A stretch of 64,000 nucleotides of DNA from Antarctobacter aquimaris (GCF_900184945.1 NZ_FXYF01000006.1:124001-188000), one strand, 5' to 3'; shown: positions 10,359-19,349, counted from the first letter of the stretch. Translations and numbers: made by a program. Notes: a model not told the origin generated them from the sequence alone.

Positions 10359-11444
10359 TCATGCTGCGACGGCATAGGCGGCGGGCAGCGCCAGCCGGCC
10401 GTCGGTGTCGAAGAGGTAGACATGCGCCGGGTCCAGCCAGAGGCTGACCGCGCTGCCCGGAGCGAAGTTGTGCACGCCGTGGATCAGCGCGACCCATTTG
10501 TCGCCGCCATGGCTGAGATGCAGAAAGGTCTCCGACCCGGTGATCTCGGCGATGCCCACGCTGCACTTGAACTCCACCGCGGCACCGGAATGGGCGTCCA
10601 GCCGCAGGTGGTTGGGCCGGAATCCGGCGCGGTAGGCCCCGTCCGCCAGCGTGGCAAAGCCGCCGTCCGCCGGGGCGTGGTTGCCCTGGCCGAATGTCAG
10701 CGCATGGCCGGACTTGCGGCAATCGGTAAAGTTCATCGGCGGATCGGAATAGACCCGCGCCGTGATGGCGTCCGCCGGGTGGCGGTAGACGTCCGGAGCG
10801 GCACCGAACTGGGTGATGCGGCCCTCCCACAGGGTCGCCGTGTTGCCGCCCAGCAGCAGCGCCTCCTCGGGTTCGGTCGTGGCATAGACAAAGATCGCGC
10901 CGCTTTCGTGAAAGATGCGCGGGATCTCGGCGCGCAGCTCCTCGCGCAGCTTGTAGTCCAGGTTGGCCAGCGGTTCGTCCAGCAGCACCAGGTCGCTGCC
11001 CTTGACCAGCGCGCGCGCCAGCGCGCAGCGCTGCTGCTGGCCGCCGGACAGTTCCAGCGGCTTGCGCGACAGCATCGGCGTCAGGCGCAGCATCTCGGCG
11101 GTGGCGCGCACGGCCGCGTCGATCTCGGCCCGGCTCTTGCCCATCAGCTTCAGCGGCGAGGCGATGTTGTCATAGACCGTCATCGACGGGTAGTTGATGA
11201 ACTGCTGGTAGACCATGGCGACCTTGCGGTCCTGCACCCGCATGCCGGTCACGTCCTTGCCATGCGCCAGGATGCGGCCCTCGGTCGGCGCATCCAGCCC
11301 CGCCATCAGCCGCATCAGCGATGTCTTGCCCGACAGCGTCGGCCCCAGGAGCACGTTCATGGTGCCCGGCTCCAGCGTCAGGTCGGTCGGCTGGATATGC
11401 ACCTTGCCCCGGACAGAGCGTGACACGCCGCGAAGTTCAAGCAT
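10359..11444 (-). CDS. ABC transporter ATP-binding protein, GlpS-like, lacking the switch histidine
   Basis: This 361-residue ATPase belongs to the MalK/UgpC-like group. Walker A is GPTLSGKTS (34-42), the ABC signature LSGGQ is intact (132-136), and Walker B is VLLDEP (153-158). The H-loop position is threonine (Thr190 in YATTEPEEA) instead of histidine. The C-terminal third is the regulatory TOBE-like domain. The start at 11444 has GGGAG 8 bases upstream and overlaps the kinase stop codon by 8 bases, so the kinase and transporter genes form one operon. An upstream in-frame extension of about 100 residues is antisense-like and was discarded. Confidence 0.88.
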   Translation of the reverse strand: MLELRGVSRSVRGKVHIQPTDLTLEPGTMNVLLGPTLSGKTSLMRLMAGLDAPTEGRILAHGKDVTGMRVQDRKVAMVYQQFINYPSMTVYDNIASPLKLMGKSRAEIDAAVRATAEMLRLTPMLSRKPLELSGGQQQRCALARALVKGSDLVLLDEPLANLDYKLREELRAEIPRIFHESGAIFVYATTEPEEALLLGGNTATLWEGRITQFGAAPDVYRHPADAITARVYSDPPMNFTDCRKSGHALTFGQGNHAPADGGFATLADGAYRAGFRPNHLRLDAHSGAAVEFKCSVGIAEITGSETFLHLSHGGDKWVALIHGVHNFAPGSAVSLWLDPAHVYLFDTDGRLALPAAYAVAA

Positions 11445-12984
11445 GGGCCGTCTCCCTCTGGGCGGGCGCGGCCGCCGGTTGTGTCGCCAGCATCGCCCCC
11501 GCCATGGCGTCGCGCAGCGCACAGTAGCGCGGATACTTGGCCAGGTGCACCGCGCCCCGGTCTGCGTTGACCTCGTGGCGGCGGGCGATGCCCGCCATGC
11601 CCTGGATCGCCGCGTCGAGCGACGCATAGGCCCCCGCCCCGGTCGCCGCGCACATCGCGGTGCCCAGCGCGCCGAACTCGGACCCCGCGGGCACCTCCAC
11701 CGGCAGGCCCAGGATATCGGCGAACATCTCGGACCAGCAGGCGCTGTTAGAGGCACCGCCGGTCATCCGGATCACCTGCGGCGTCGCGGCGTCCGGCCCG
11801 GTCAGCGCCTTGTCGATGTCGGCCTTGTGGGCAAAGACGATGCCTTCGAACACCGCCAGCATGGCCTTTTCGAAACTGGTCCGCGCGGTCATGCCCACCA
11901 GCCCGGCAGGCGCGCCCTCGGGACCGCCAAAGAGGTAGGGAAAGAACATCGCGTTGGTGTGCTGGCCCATCACGCTTTGGACGGCGGCGTTCACCGTGTC
12001 GTAGATGGTGCCGCCGGTCTCCAGCGCGCCGCCGTGCTGGAGCAGCGTCTTGACCACCCATTCCAGGTTCGACGCCGAGGTCGCCGAACCCTGCACCGAC
12101 AGCCAGCCGCCCAGCGGATAGGCGAATTGCAGCATCGGCATGGCGTCGGTCTTGGGCCTGTCCTGGTGCAGCGTCGACGCGATCGAGAAGGTCCCCGCCA
12201 CCACGCTCATCTGCTCGGGCCGCGTCACCATCGACGCCATGGCCGAGGCCGACATGTCGACCGTGCCGCGCACCACCGGCGTCCCCTGCCTGAGCCCGGT
12301 CAGCGCCGCGGCCTCGGCGGTGACATGGCCGGCAATCTCGTCCGACCGGCCCAGTTCGGGCAGCATCGGCAGCCAGGCCTGCATTCCCAGGATGCGCAGC
12401 GTCTCTTCGGAATAGCGCCCGGCCGACACGTCCAGCAGCCCGGAACTGCCCGCATCGGTGAAATCGGTCGACAGATCCCCGCACAGGCGACCGCGCAGGA
12501 AGTCCTTGCAGAACGCCACCCGGTGCGTCCGCTCCAGCACCTCCGGTTCATGCCGCTGCACCCAGCCCAGCAGCGCCAGGCTCATGCCCGGCCAGACCGA
12601 TTGCTGGATCAGCGGCGCGATTTCGGCGGCATGGCCGTCGCCCTCCCACTCGGCCAGCAGCCCCATCGTTCGCCCATCGGTAGAAACGATGCCGGGGCGG
12701 ACCGGGTTGCCCGCGCGGTCCAGCAGGTACAATCCGCTGCCATAGCCCGACACGCTGATCGCCAGCACATCGGCCGGATCGGCGCCGCTCTCGGCCAGCA
12801 CCTGGGCGATCGCCTGCGCCGCCGCGCGCCACATCGCGTCGGGGTCACGCTCGGTCCAGCCAAGCTGCGGAAAGGTGGTGACGTTGCGGCTCCGGGCACA
12901 GGCCAGCTCGCGCCCGGCAAGGTCAAAGAGCGCAGCCTTCGTCATCGTGCCACCGGCATCGATGCCGATCACGCAATCACCCAT
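11437..12984 (-). CDS. FGGY-family carbohydrate kinase, first gene of the transporter operon
   Basis: This 515-residue sugar or polyol kinase has the two-domain FGGY fold. The N-terminal phosphate-1 motif is IGIDAGGTMTKAALFD. A CKDFLRGRLCGDLSTDFTDA stretch lies mid-N-domain, and the C-terminal MTGGASNSACWSEMFADILG motif binds adenosine. These motifs resemble xylulose/L-xylulose-type kinases more than GlpK. It heads the leftward operon, so phosphorylation of the imported substrate is the natural role. The ribosome site GGGAGGAG is strong. A second FGGY kinase lies at 16747-18306. The substrate cannot be read from the sequence. Confidence 0.85.
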   Translation of the reverse strand: MGDCVIGIDAGGTMTKAALFDLAGRELACARSRNVTTFPQLGWTERDPDAMWRAAAQAIAQVLAESGADPADVLAISVSGYGSGLYLLDRAGNPVRPGIVSTDGRTMGLLAEWEGDGHAAEIAPLIQQSVWPGMSLALLGWVQRHEPEVLERTHRVAFCKDFLRGRLCGDLSTDFTDAGSSGLLDVSAGRYSEETLRILGMQAWLPMLPELGRSDEIAGHVTAEAAALTGLRQGTPVVRGTVDMSASAMASMVTRPEQMSVVAGTFSIASTLHQDRPKTDAMPMLQFAYPLGGWLSVQGSATSASNLEWVVKTLLQHGGALETGGTIYDTVNAAVQSVMGQHTNAMFFPYLFGGPEGAPAGLVGMTARTSFEKAMLAVFEGIVFAHKADIDKALTGPDAATPQVIRMTGGASNSACWSEMFADILGLPVEVPAGSEFGALGTAMCAATGAGAYASLDAAIQGMAGIARRHEVNADRGAVHLAKYPRYCALRDAMAGAMLATQPAAAPAQRETAHA

Positions 12985-13219
12985 GATCTCCTCCCTGCGG
13001 CCGGTTAAAAGGGCATCCGACTCGCAACTTGTTATTATGAGTTGAGCCTACGGTAGCGCCCTCACAAGTCAAGCTTCGAACATATCTGCGTTTTTGAGTA
13101 TGATTTTGCCGCATTGCAGCATTTACGCGGATTGCTGCACCGCAGCTTGTAATGACAACTCAATCGGATCAAGTTACACCTGCGACTCGCTGAAACCGCA
13201 TCAGGGAGACCACGGGCGC
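12985..13219. promoter_or_regulatory. Divergent promoter region of the polyol locus
   Basis: This 235-base AT-richer interval separates the divergent kinase and GlpD-like genes. It holds two similar imperfect palindromes: CAACTT-N8-GAGTTG at 13025-13044, and CAACTC with a downstream AAGTT at 13156-13175. It also holds TTGT-N4-ACAA at 13147-13158. These are candidate operators for the GntR regulator encoded at 14917. A PhaR-type site is listed separately. Exact promoter boxes were not identified. Confidence 0.5.
13135..13145. promoter_or_regulatory. PhaR-type operator match CTGC-ACC-GCAG
   Basis: The site fits the CTGC-N3-GCAG consensus known for the polyhydroxyalkanoate repressor PhaR. Read on the other strand it is CTGCGGTGCAG, identical to the first operator in front of the phasin gene phaP1 (47462-47472). 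It lies 75-85 bases upstream of the GlpD-like start codon. Confidence 0.45.
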
Positions 13220-14920
13220 ATGCGCAGCCGAGCCGAACTCATGGACCGGATCCGTTCCGGTCAGGTGCCCCGGATCCTGATCGTCGGTGGCGGCATCAAT
13301 GGCGTGGGCACCTTCCGCGATCTTGCCGCCCAAGGGGTTGCCGCCCTGCTGGTCGATGCCGGGGACCTGTCCTCGGGCACCAGCGCCGCGCCCTCGCGGC
13401 TGATCCACGGCGGGCTGCGCTACCTCGAGACGGGCGAGACCGCGCTGGTCCGCGAGTCGCTGATCGAGCGCAACCTATTGTTGAAGAACGCCCGCCACGT
13501 CGTGCACCCCCTGCCGGTCTGGATTCCGCTGCGCAGCTGGTTCGGCGGTGCGGCATCGGCGGCGCTGCGCTTCTTCCGGCTGAAAAAGACGCCGGGCCGC
13601 AAGGGCGCGATCCCGGTCGAGATCGGGCTCTGGGCCTATGACCTCTTCGGCCGCCTGCACCGCACCATGCCCACCCACCGGCTGATGTCGGCCAGCCGCG
13701 CCCGGCGCGAGATGCCGGCGCTGGCCCCGGACGTGCGCGCGGTGGCGGAATTCTACGACGCCCGCATCAGCCACCCCGAACGGCTGGTGCTGGAACTGGC
13801 CGCCGACGCCGAAGCCGACTGCCCCGAAGCGATGGCCGTGCCCTATCTCGCCGCCGGCGCGCAGCGGGACGGCGCGATCACCCTGCACGACCGGCTGACC
13901 GGCGACACCCTCACCGTCCGCCCCAGCGTCGTGATCAACGCCTCCGGCGCCTGGGTCGACAAGGTGCAGGCCGGCCTCGGTTTCCAGGGCCGGCTGATGG
14001 GCGGCACGCGCGGCACCCACATGGTGATGCGCAACCCGCAGCTGTCGGCCGACCTGGGCGGGCGGATGCTGTACTTTGAAACGCACGACTTCCGCGCCTG
14101 TCTCGCCCTGCCGCTGGACGCCGACCACGTCTATGTCGGCACCACCGACATCCGCACCGACGACCCCGACGACCGCCGCTATACCGAGGCCGAGATCGAC
14201 TACATCTTCGACGTGCTCCGCCCGGTGCTGCCGGGGGTGGACTGGCGGCGCGAGGACATCGTCTTTGTCATGGCCGGCATCCGCCCCCTGCCCTACCAGG
14301 ATGACAAGGTCGCCGCCACCGGCGCGATCAGCCGCGACCACCGGATCGACCGCTTTGACCCCACGCCGGAGCGCCCCTTTCAGACCTTCACGCTGGTCGG
14401 CGGCAAGTGGACCACCTACCGCGCCTTTGCCGAACAGGCGACCGATGCCGTTCTGAAACACATCGGCGCCCAGCGCCGCACCGGCACCGACAGCCTGCCC
14501 ATCGGCGGCACCCGCGGCCTGCCCGAACGCGGCGCCGCGACCCAGGCCTGGATAAGGGACATGGCGCAGGAAACCGGCCTGCCACTCGACCGCTGCGCGA
14601 AACTGGCCGAACGCTACGGCAGCGCCGCCCGCCGCTACGCTTTGGCCGAGGCGCGCGACAATCGCCATTTCGACACCCTGACCGATTACACCCCGGCCGA
14701 AATCGCGCTGATCTGCCAGGACGAACGGGTGTGCAGGCTCGAGGACATCGTCCTGCGCCGCACCCTGCTGGCCTTCGAAGGCCGCACCCGCCGCGCCGAA
14801 CTGCAAGAACTGGCCGACCTCGCCGCCGCCGTCCTGGGCTGGGACGCCGGGGAACGGGACCGCCAGCTTGGCGACCTCGTCGCGCTGCTGCGCGACCGTC
14901 ACAAGGTGGAGGTGGCATGA
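13220..14920 (+). CDS. FAD-dependent glycerol-3-phosphate dehydrogenase-like protein
   Basis: This 566-residue flavoprotein is of the GlpD type. The FAD-binding motif ILIVGGGINGVGTFRDLAAQG is near residues 17-37 and is followed by SRLIHGGLRYLE. A TLVGGKWTTYR motif closes the FAD domain, and a C-terminal GlpD cap domain follows. Family members oxidise sn-glycerol 3-phosphate or related polyol phosphates at the membrane and feed quinone. It is longer and more divergent than the second GlpD in the locus (20068-21564), so a different polyol phosphate is plausible, as for EryB. The start at 13220 has GGGAG upstream; an upstream in-frame extension would cover the operators. Its stop overlaps the regulator gene start (ATGA). 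Confidence 0.85.
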   Translation: MRSRAELMDRIRSGQVPRILIVGGGINGVGTFRDLAAQGVAALLVDAGDLSSGTSAAPSRLIHGGLRYLETGETALVRESLIERNLLLKNARHVVHPLPVWIPLRSWFGGAASAALRFFRLKKTPGRKGAIPVEIGLWAYDLFGRLHRTMPTHRLMSASRARREMPALAPDVRAVAEFYDARISHPERLVLELAADAEADCPEAMAVPYLAAGAQRDGAITLHDRLTGDTLTVRPSVVINASGAWVDKVQAGLGFQGRLMGGTRGTHMVMRNPQLSADLGGRMLYFETHDFRACLALPLDADHVYVGTTDIRTDDPDDRRYTEAEIDYIFDVLRPVLPGVDWRREDIVFVMAGIRPLPYQDDKVAATGAISRDHRIDRFDPTPERPFQTFTLVGGKWTTYRAFAEQATDAVLKHIGAQRRTGTDSLPIGGTRGLPERGAATQAWIRDMAQETGLPLDRCAKLAERYGSAARRYALAEARDNRHFDTLTDYTPAEIALICQDERVCRLEDIVLRRTLLAFEGRTRRAELQELADLAAAVLGWDAGERDRQLGDLVALLRDRHKVEVA

Positions 14921-15687
14921 AGGAACCCGCCGCCTACCCCGAACTGGCCTACCGGATCGACAGGGACTCCGCGGCGCCGCTCTGGCTCCAGGTGAAACAG
15001 GCGCTGACCGCCACCATCCATGACCAGAGCATGCAGGAACAGGACAAGCTGCCCTCCGAATCCGAGCTCTGCCGCCATTTCGACGTCTCGCGCACCGTGA
15101 TCCGCGAGGCGCTGGCGCAGATGGTGAACGAAGGGCTGATCTACCGCCTCCAGGGCAAGGGCGCCTTTGTCCGCGGCCGGCGCGAGGAACAGAGCTTTGC
15201 CGGCTCCACCGTCGGCTTCAGCGGCGAACTGGAGGAAAAGCGCCATTCCGTCACCCGCGTGATCCTGCGCCAGGAGGTCATCCTGCCGACCCCGCGCATG
15301 CAGCGCTTTCTCCAGGTCGGCCGCGACGAGGAAGTCGTCGCCATCGACCGGGTGATGAAGGTCGACGGCATCCCCCGCGCCATCGTCCGCTGGGCGATGC
15401 TGGCGCGGGTCGTGCCCGGGCTCGAGGCGCTCAACATCCAGAACCGCTCGCTCTACGACACGATCTCGCGGCAGTACGGCATCCGGCTGGTGCGCGCCGA
15501 ACGCTGGATCGAGGCGGTGGCGCTCAGCGCCGGTGACGCGGCCCTGCTCGGCGTCGCCGAACGCACCGCCGCCCTGCGGATCGAATCCGTCGGCGCCAGC
15601 GCCTCGACCCAGACCATCGAGTATTACACCGCGCATTACCTGACCGACCGTTCGCGCCTGCGCTTTGTGATCTCCGCCACCGGCTGA
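14917..15687 (+). CDS. GntR family transcriptional regulator (HutC/UTRA type)
   Basis: This 256-residue repressor-type regulator has an N-terminal winged helix (SESELCRHFDVSRTVIREAL, about residues 47-66, then YRLQGKGAFV). A C-terminal UTRA effector domain senses a small metabolite. It is cotranscribed with the GlpD-like gene through an ATGA overlap, so it is a likely local regulator of the divergent promoter at 12985-13219, sensing the substrate or a phosphorylated intermediate. That assignment is by position only. Confidence 0.88.
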   Translation: MKEPAAYPELAYRIDRDSAAPLWLQVKQALTATIHDQSMQEQDKLPSESELCRHFDVSRTVIREALAQMVNEGLIYRLQGKGAFVRGRREEQSFAGSTVGFSGELEEKRHSVTRVILRQEVILPTPRMQRFLQVGRDEEVVAIDRVMKVDGIPRAIVRWAMLARVVPGLEALNIQNRSLYDTISRQYGIRLVRAERWIEAVALSAGDAALLGVAERTAALRIESVGASASTQTIEYYTAHYLTDRSRLRFVISATG

Positions 15688-15692
15688 CGCCA

Positions 15693-15743
15693 TTGACAGA
15701 CTCCAGTTTGAAAAATAAACCGGGTGTGAAAAATATTCCAAAC
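15693..15743 (+). promoter_or_regulatory. Candidate promoter and SorC-family operator before the second half of the polyol locus
   Basis: TTGACA at 15693-15698 is a perfect -35 box, though the -10 is weak. Overlapping it downstream is an inverted repeat: GTTTGAAAAAT (15706-15716) faces ATATTCCAAAC (15733-15743). A related half-site, GTGTGAAAAAT, lies between them. It sits directly upstream of the SorC-family regulator gene and fits autoregulation. Confidence 0.45.
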
Positions 15744-15787
15744 CTCGTGGCAGCCCGCCGCGATCCCCCTTGCCGGACCACGCACAG

Positions 15788-16750
15788 ATGCAGGACAGCA
15801 CCGCCGAAACAGACATGACCGCCCGCGCGGCCTGGCTGCATTTTGTCGGCGGCCTGACCCAGGGCGAGGTCGCCCGCCGGCTGGGCGTGCCGCCCACCCG
15901 CGCGCACCGCTACATCGCCCGCGCGCAGGCGCTGGGCCTGGTGCAGATCAGCGTGACCGCCACCGAATCCGGCTGCATCGCGCTGGAGGAACGGCTGCGC
16001 AGCCGCTTCGGCCTCGATTTCTGCCGCGTCGCCATGGACGTCCCCGAACCGCAGGCGCTGCCGCTGCGCGCCCTCGCGGCGGCGGGCTCGGTCTGGCTGC
16101 GCGACACGCTGGCGCGGGGCGACCACGCGGTGATCGGCATCGGCCAGGGCCGCACGCTGGCCGCGGTGGTCGACGCGCTGGGGCGGACCGACCCGCCCGA
16201 CGCGCGCTTTGTGTCGCTGCTGGGCGGCTTGACCCGCTCGTTTGCCGCCAACCCCTACGACGTGATCCATGCATTGGCCATGCGCACCGGGGCGGATGCC
16301 TGGCTGATGCCCGCGCCGCTGTTTGCCGACAGCGAGGAGGACAAGCGCGTGATGCGCTCGCAGGCGATCCTGCGCGGCGTCTTTAACCGCATGGCGCAGG
16401 CCAGTCTCGCGGTGATCGGCATCGGCGACCTGCACGGCGGGTTCGGCGCGGTCTCGGCCATGCACGACGGTGCGGCGCTGATGGCGCGCATCCGCGCCGA
16501 GGGCGCGCAGGCGGAAATCCTGGGCCAGTTCCTAGACGCGCAGGGCCGCATCCTGCCCACCCCGCTGGACGCGCGCGTCATGGCGATGCCGCTGGCCGAC
16601 CTGGCGGCGCGCAAGGTGGTGGCCATCGCCGGCGGGGCGGAAAAACACAACGCCATCCGCGCCACGCTGCGCAGCGGGCTGCTCAGCGGGCTGATCCTCG
16701 ACGAAACGACCGCCCGCGTGCTCGACAGCGACGGGGAGCAGGCGGCATGA
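15788..16750 (+). CDS. SorC/DeoR-type sugar-binding transcriptional regulator (EryD-like)
   Basis: This 320-residue regulator has an N-terminal helix-turn-helix (LTQGEVARRLGVPPTRAHRYIARA) and a large C-terminal sugar-phosphate-binding domain. That domain carries the phosphate-binding stretches IGIGQGRTLAAVV and ARKVVAIAGGAEKHNAIRATL, typical of the SorC family. EryD, the erythritol operon regulator, belongs to this family, and the next gene is an erythritol-kinase-like protein, so an EryD-like job is plausible. The start could also be TTG at 15770; ATG at 15788 was preferred, although neither has a good ribosome site. Its stop overlaps the kinase start (ATGA). Confidence 0.85.
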   Translation: MQDSTAETDMTARAAWLHFVGGLTQGEVARRLGVPPTRAHRYIARAQALGLVQISVTATESGCIALEERLRSRFGLDFCRVAMDVPEPQALPLRALAAAGSVWLRDTLARGDHAVIGIGQGRTLAAVVDALGRTDPPDARFVSLLGGLTRSFAANPYDVIHALAMRTGADAWLMPAPLFADSEEDKRVMRSQAILRGVFNRMAQASLAVIGIGDLHGGFGAVSAMHDGAALMARIRAEGAQAEILGQFLDAQGRILPTPLDARVMAMPLADLAARKVVAIAGGAEKHNAIRATLRSGLLSGLILDETTARVLDSDGEQAA

Positions 16751-18306
16751 GCCAGGATATCCTGATCGGCATCGACGCCGGCACTTCGGTCATCAAGGCG
16801 GTGGCCTTTGACCTTGACGGCCGGCAACTCGCCGTCGCCAGCCGGCGCAACAGCTATGTCACCCGCCCCGACGGCGGGGTCGAACAGGACATGGCCCGCA
16901 CCTGGGACGACACCGCCGCCGTGCTGCGCGCGCTGGGCGACCGCGTGCAGGGGCTGGCACAGCGCGCCATCGGCCTCGGCGTCACCGGACAGGGCGACGG
17001 CACCTGGCTGGTCGACGCCTCCGGCGCGCCGGTCCACGACGCCTGGCTCTGGCTCGACGCCCGCGCCGCGGGCGAGGCCGCGCGCCTGCAATCCGGCCCG
17101 ACGATCGACACCATCTATCGCCGCACCGGCACCGGCGTGAACACCTGCCAGATGCGCAGCCACCTGGCCTGGATGCAGCGCCACGCGCCCGGCCTGCTGG
17201 CCCGCGCCGCCACCGCCTACCATTGCAAGGACTGGCTTTTTCTGAACCTCACCGGCATCTCCGCCACCGACCCGACCGAGGGCGTGTTCACCTTCGGCGA
17301 CATCCGCACCCGCGATTACAGCGCCGAGGTGCTGGAGGCGCTGGGCCTCACGGACCTGCGCCGCCTCTTGCCGCCGATCCTCGACGGCGCGGTCCAGACC
17401 CACGCCCTGACCCCCGAGGCCGCGCAGGCCACCGGGCTCAGGGCGGGCCTGCCGGTCTCGCTGGGCTACATCGACATCGCCTGCACCGCGCTGGGGGCGG
17501 GCCTCTACGATCCGCAGGCGCAGGCGGGTCTGTCCATCCTCGGCTCCACCGGCGCGCACCTGCGCCTTGTGCCGGATATCCAGGGCGTCACCCTGAACCC
17601 GGACCGTACCGGCTATACCCTCGCCCTGCCCGGCCCGGCCTTTGCCCAATTGCAAACCAACATGGCCGCGACGCTGAACATCGACTGGGCGCTGGGCCTG
17701 ATGGCGCAGATCCTCGAGGCGGCCGGCATGCCCCCCGATCCCGCCGCCCTGCTGGCGGGGCTCGACGCGCAGGTGCTCTCTGCCCGCCCCGGCGCGGCGC
17801 TGTTCCACCCCTACATCTCGGCCGCCGGGGAACGTGGCCCCTTCACCGACCCATCCGCCCGCGCCAGCCTGACCGGCCTTGACCAGGCGACCCGCTGGGC
17901 CGACATCCTGCGCGCGGTCTGCGACGGGCTGGCGCTGGCCGCGCGCGACTGCTACGCCGCCATGGGTCCGATGCCCGCCGAGGTGCGCCTGTCCGGCGGC
18001 GCCGCCCGCTCCAACGCCCTGCAACACCTGCTGGCGGCTGCGCTGGGTGTGCCGGTGCGCGCCGTGGCACAGGACGAGGCCGGCGCGGCCGGCGCGGTGA
18101 TGATCGCCGCCCTGTCACTCGGCGTCTTTCCCGACGCCGACAGCGCCACCCGCGCCTGGGTGCGCCCGCTGCTCCAGGACCCCCGCCAGCCCGATCCCGA
18201 CCTGATCCCGGTCTACGAAAATATGTACGAAGCCTACCTTGCCACGCGTCAGGCGCTGCCGCCGGCCTGGGCGGCGCAGGCGACACTGCGGAGGACGCTG
18301 ACATGA
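16747..18306 (+). CDS. FGGY-family kinase resembling erythritol kinase
   Basis: This 519-residue FGGY kinase begins IGIDAGTSVIKAVAFD. It carries GVTGQGDGTWLVD and CKDWLFLNLTGISATDPTEG in the N-domain and RLSGGAARSNALQHLLAAALG in the ATP-binding C-domain. The length and the CKDWL-LNLTG-ATDP segment match what I recall of erythritol kinase EryA of Brucella and rhizobia. However, the isomerase genes that accompany eryA are absent, and a 2-hydroxyacid dehydrogenase and a class II aldolase follow instead. Autoinducer-2 kinase-like proteins are also related. It is coupled to both neighbours by ATGA overlaps. Kinase identity is firm, substrate uncertain. Confidence 0.83.
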   Translation: MSQDILIGIDAGTSVIKAVAFDLDGRQLAVASRRNSYVTRPDGGVEQDMARTWDDTAAVLRALGDRVQGLAQRAIGLGVTGQGDGTWLVDASGAPVHDAWLWLDARAAGEAARLQSGPTIDTIYRRTGTGVNTCQMRSHLAWMQRHAPGLLARAATAYHCKDWLFLNLTGISATDPTEGVFTFGDIRTRDYSAEVLEALGLTDLRRLLPPILDGAVQTHALTPEAAQATGLRAGLPVSLGYIDIACTALGAGLYDPQAQAGLSILGSTGAHLRLVPDIQGVTLNPDRTGYTLALPGPAFAQLQTNMAATLNIDWALGLMAQILEAAGMPPDPAALLAGLDAQVLSARPGAALFHPYISAAGERGPFTDPSARASLTGLDQATRWADILRAVCDGLALAARDCYAAMGPMPAEVRLSGGAARSNALQHLLAAALGVPVRAVAQDEAGAAGAVMIAALSLGVFPDADSATRAWVRPLLQDPRQPDPDLIPVYENMYEAYLATRQALPPAWAAQATLRRTLT

Positions 18307-19337
18307 CCATCGACGTGGCGATCATCGGGGACGGCTTCATGCGGGCCGAGGTCTTTGCCCGGGCCCTCACCGCGACCTGCGGCACGCGCGTCACCTGCCG
18401 CACGCTGGACCTGCCCTGGCCCGACAGCCCGATGCGCCACGGCGGCCCCGGCATGGAGCAGATCGGCGAATACGCCGGCACACCCGAAGAGGTCATCGCC
18501 TTTGCCGGCAGCGCGCCGGTCCTCGTCACCCACCTCGCCCCCCTCTCGCGCGGCGTCTTCGAGGCGCTGCCCACCCTGCAACTGGTCGCCGTGCCGCGCG
18601 GCGGGCCGGTCAACGTCGACATGACCGCCGCCGCCGACCACGGCGTGCGCGTCGTCAACGCCCCGGGGCGCAACGCCTCGGCCGTGGCCGAATTCACCAT
18701 CGGCGCGATCCTCGCCGAGACGCGCACCATCACCCGTGGCCACGACGCCCTGCGGCAGGGCACCTGGCGCGGCGACCTCTACCGCTCGGACACCACCGGG
18801 GACGAGCTGGCCGACATGACCGTCGGCGTGATCGGCTACGGCCACATCGGCACCCGGGTCGTCCGCCTGCTGCGCGCCTTCGGCACCCGCGTGCTGGTCT
18901 GCGACCCCTACGTGCCGCTCACCGCGCAGGACACCACCGATGGCGTCACGCAGACCGACCTGCACGACCTGCTGAGCCAGTCCGACATCGTCACCCTGCA
19001 CCCCCGCGTCACGCCGGAGACGCGCGGCATGATCGACGCCACAACCCTCGCCGCGATGAAACCCGGCGCGATCCTCGTGAACACCGCGCGCGGCCCGCTG
19101 GTGGACCTCGACGCGCTCACCGCCGCGCTGCACAGCGGCCACCTGCGCGGCGCCATGCTGGACACCTTCACCACCGAACCGCCGCCCGCCAACAGCCCGC
19201 TGCTGACCCTGCCCAATGTCACCCTGACCCCGCACATCGCCGGGGCCTCGCTGAAAACCGTGCGGACCGCCGCCGCCATGGCGGCCGAAGAGGTCCGCCG
19301 GTGGCTCGACCACGAGTCCCCCCTCAACCCCTGCTGA
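18303..19337 (+). CDS. D-isomer specific 2-hydroxyacid dehydrogenase family protein
   Basis: This 344-residue NAD-dependent dehydrogenase belongs to the SerA/GhrB family. The dinucleotide motif is VGVIGYGHIG followed by an acidic residue in VCDPY, which favours NAD over NADP. The catalytic triad is present: Arg in VNTARG, Glu in FTTEP and His in TPHIAGAS. The enzyme would reduce or oxidise a 2-oxo/2-hydroxy acid, such as hydroxypyruvate, glyoxylate or a sugar acid. Its place between a kinase (ATGA overlap) and an aldolase suggests action on an intermediate or by-product of the same pathway, but the substrate is not evident. Confidence 0.85.
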   Translation: MTIDVAIIGDGFMRAEVFARALTATCGTRVTCRTLDLPWPDSPMRHGGPGMEQIGEYAGTPEEVIAFAGSAPVLVTHLAPLSRGVFEALPTLQLVAVPRGGPVNVDMTAAADHGVRVVNAPGRNASAVAEFTIGAILAETRTITRGHDALRQGTWRGDLYRSDTTGDELADMTVGVIGYGHIGTRVVRLLRAFGTRVLVCDPYVPLTAQDTTDGVTQTDLHDLLSQSDIVTLHPRVTPETRGMIDATTLAAMKPGAILVNTARGPLVDLDALTAALHSGHLRGAMLDTFTTEPPPANSPLLTLPNVTLTPHIAGASLKTVRTAAAMAAEEVRRWLDHESPLNPC

Positions 19338-19349
19338 CAGGAGCCCAGA

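Noticed and set aside
11437-12984. Annotation of the first kinase as glycerol kinase GlpK
   Set aside because: It is in a GlpSTPQV-like operon, but its motifs do not match the strongly conserved GlpK segments and resemble xylulose-type kinases.
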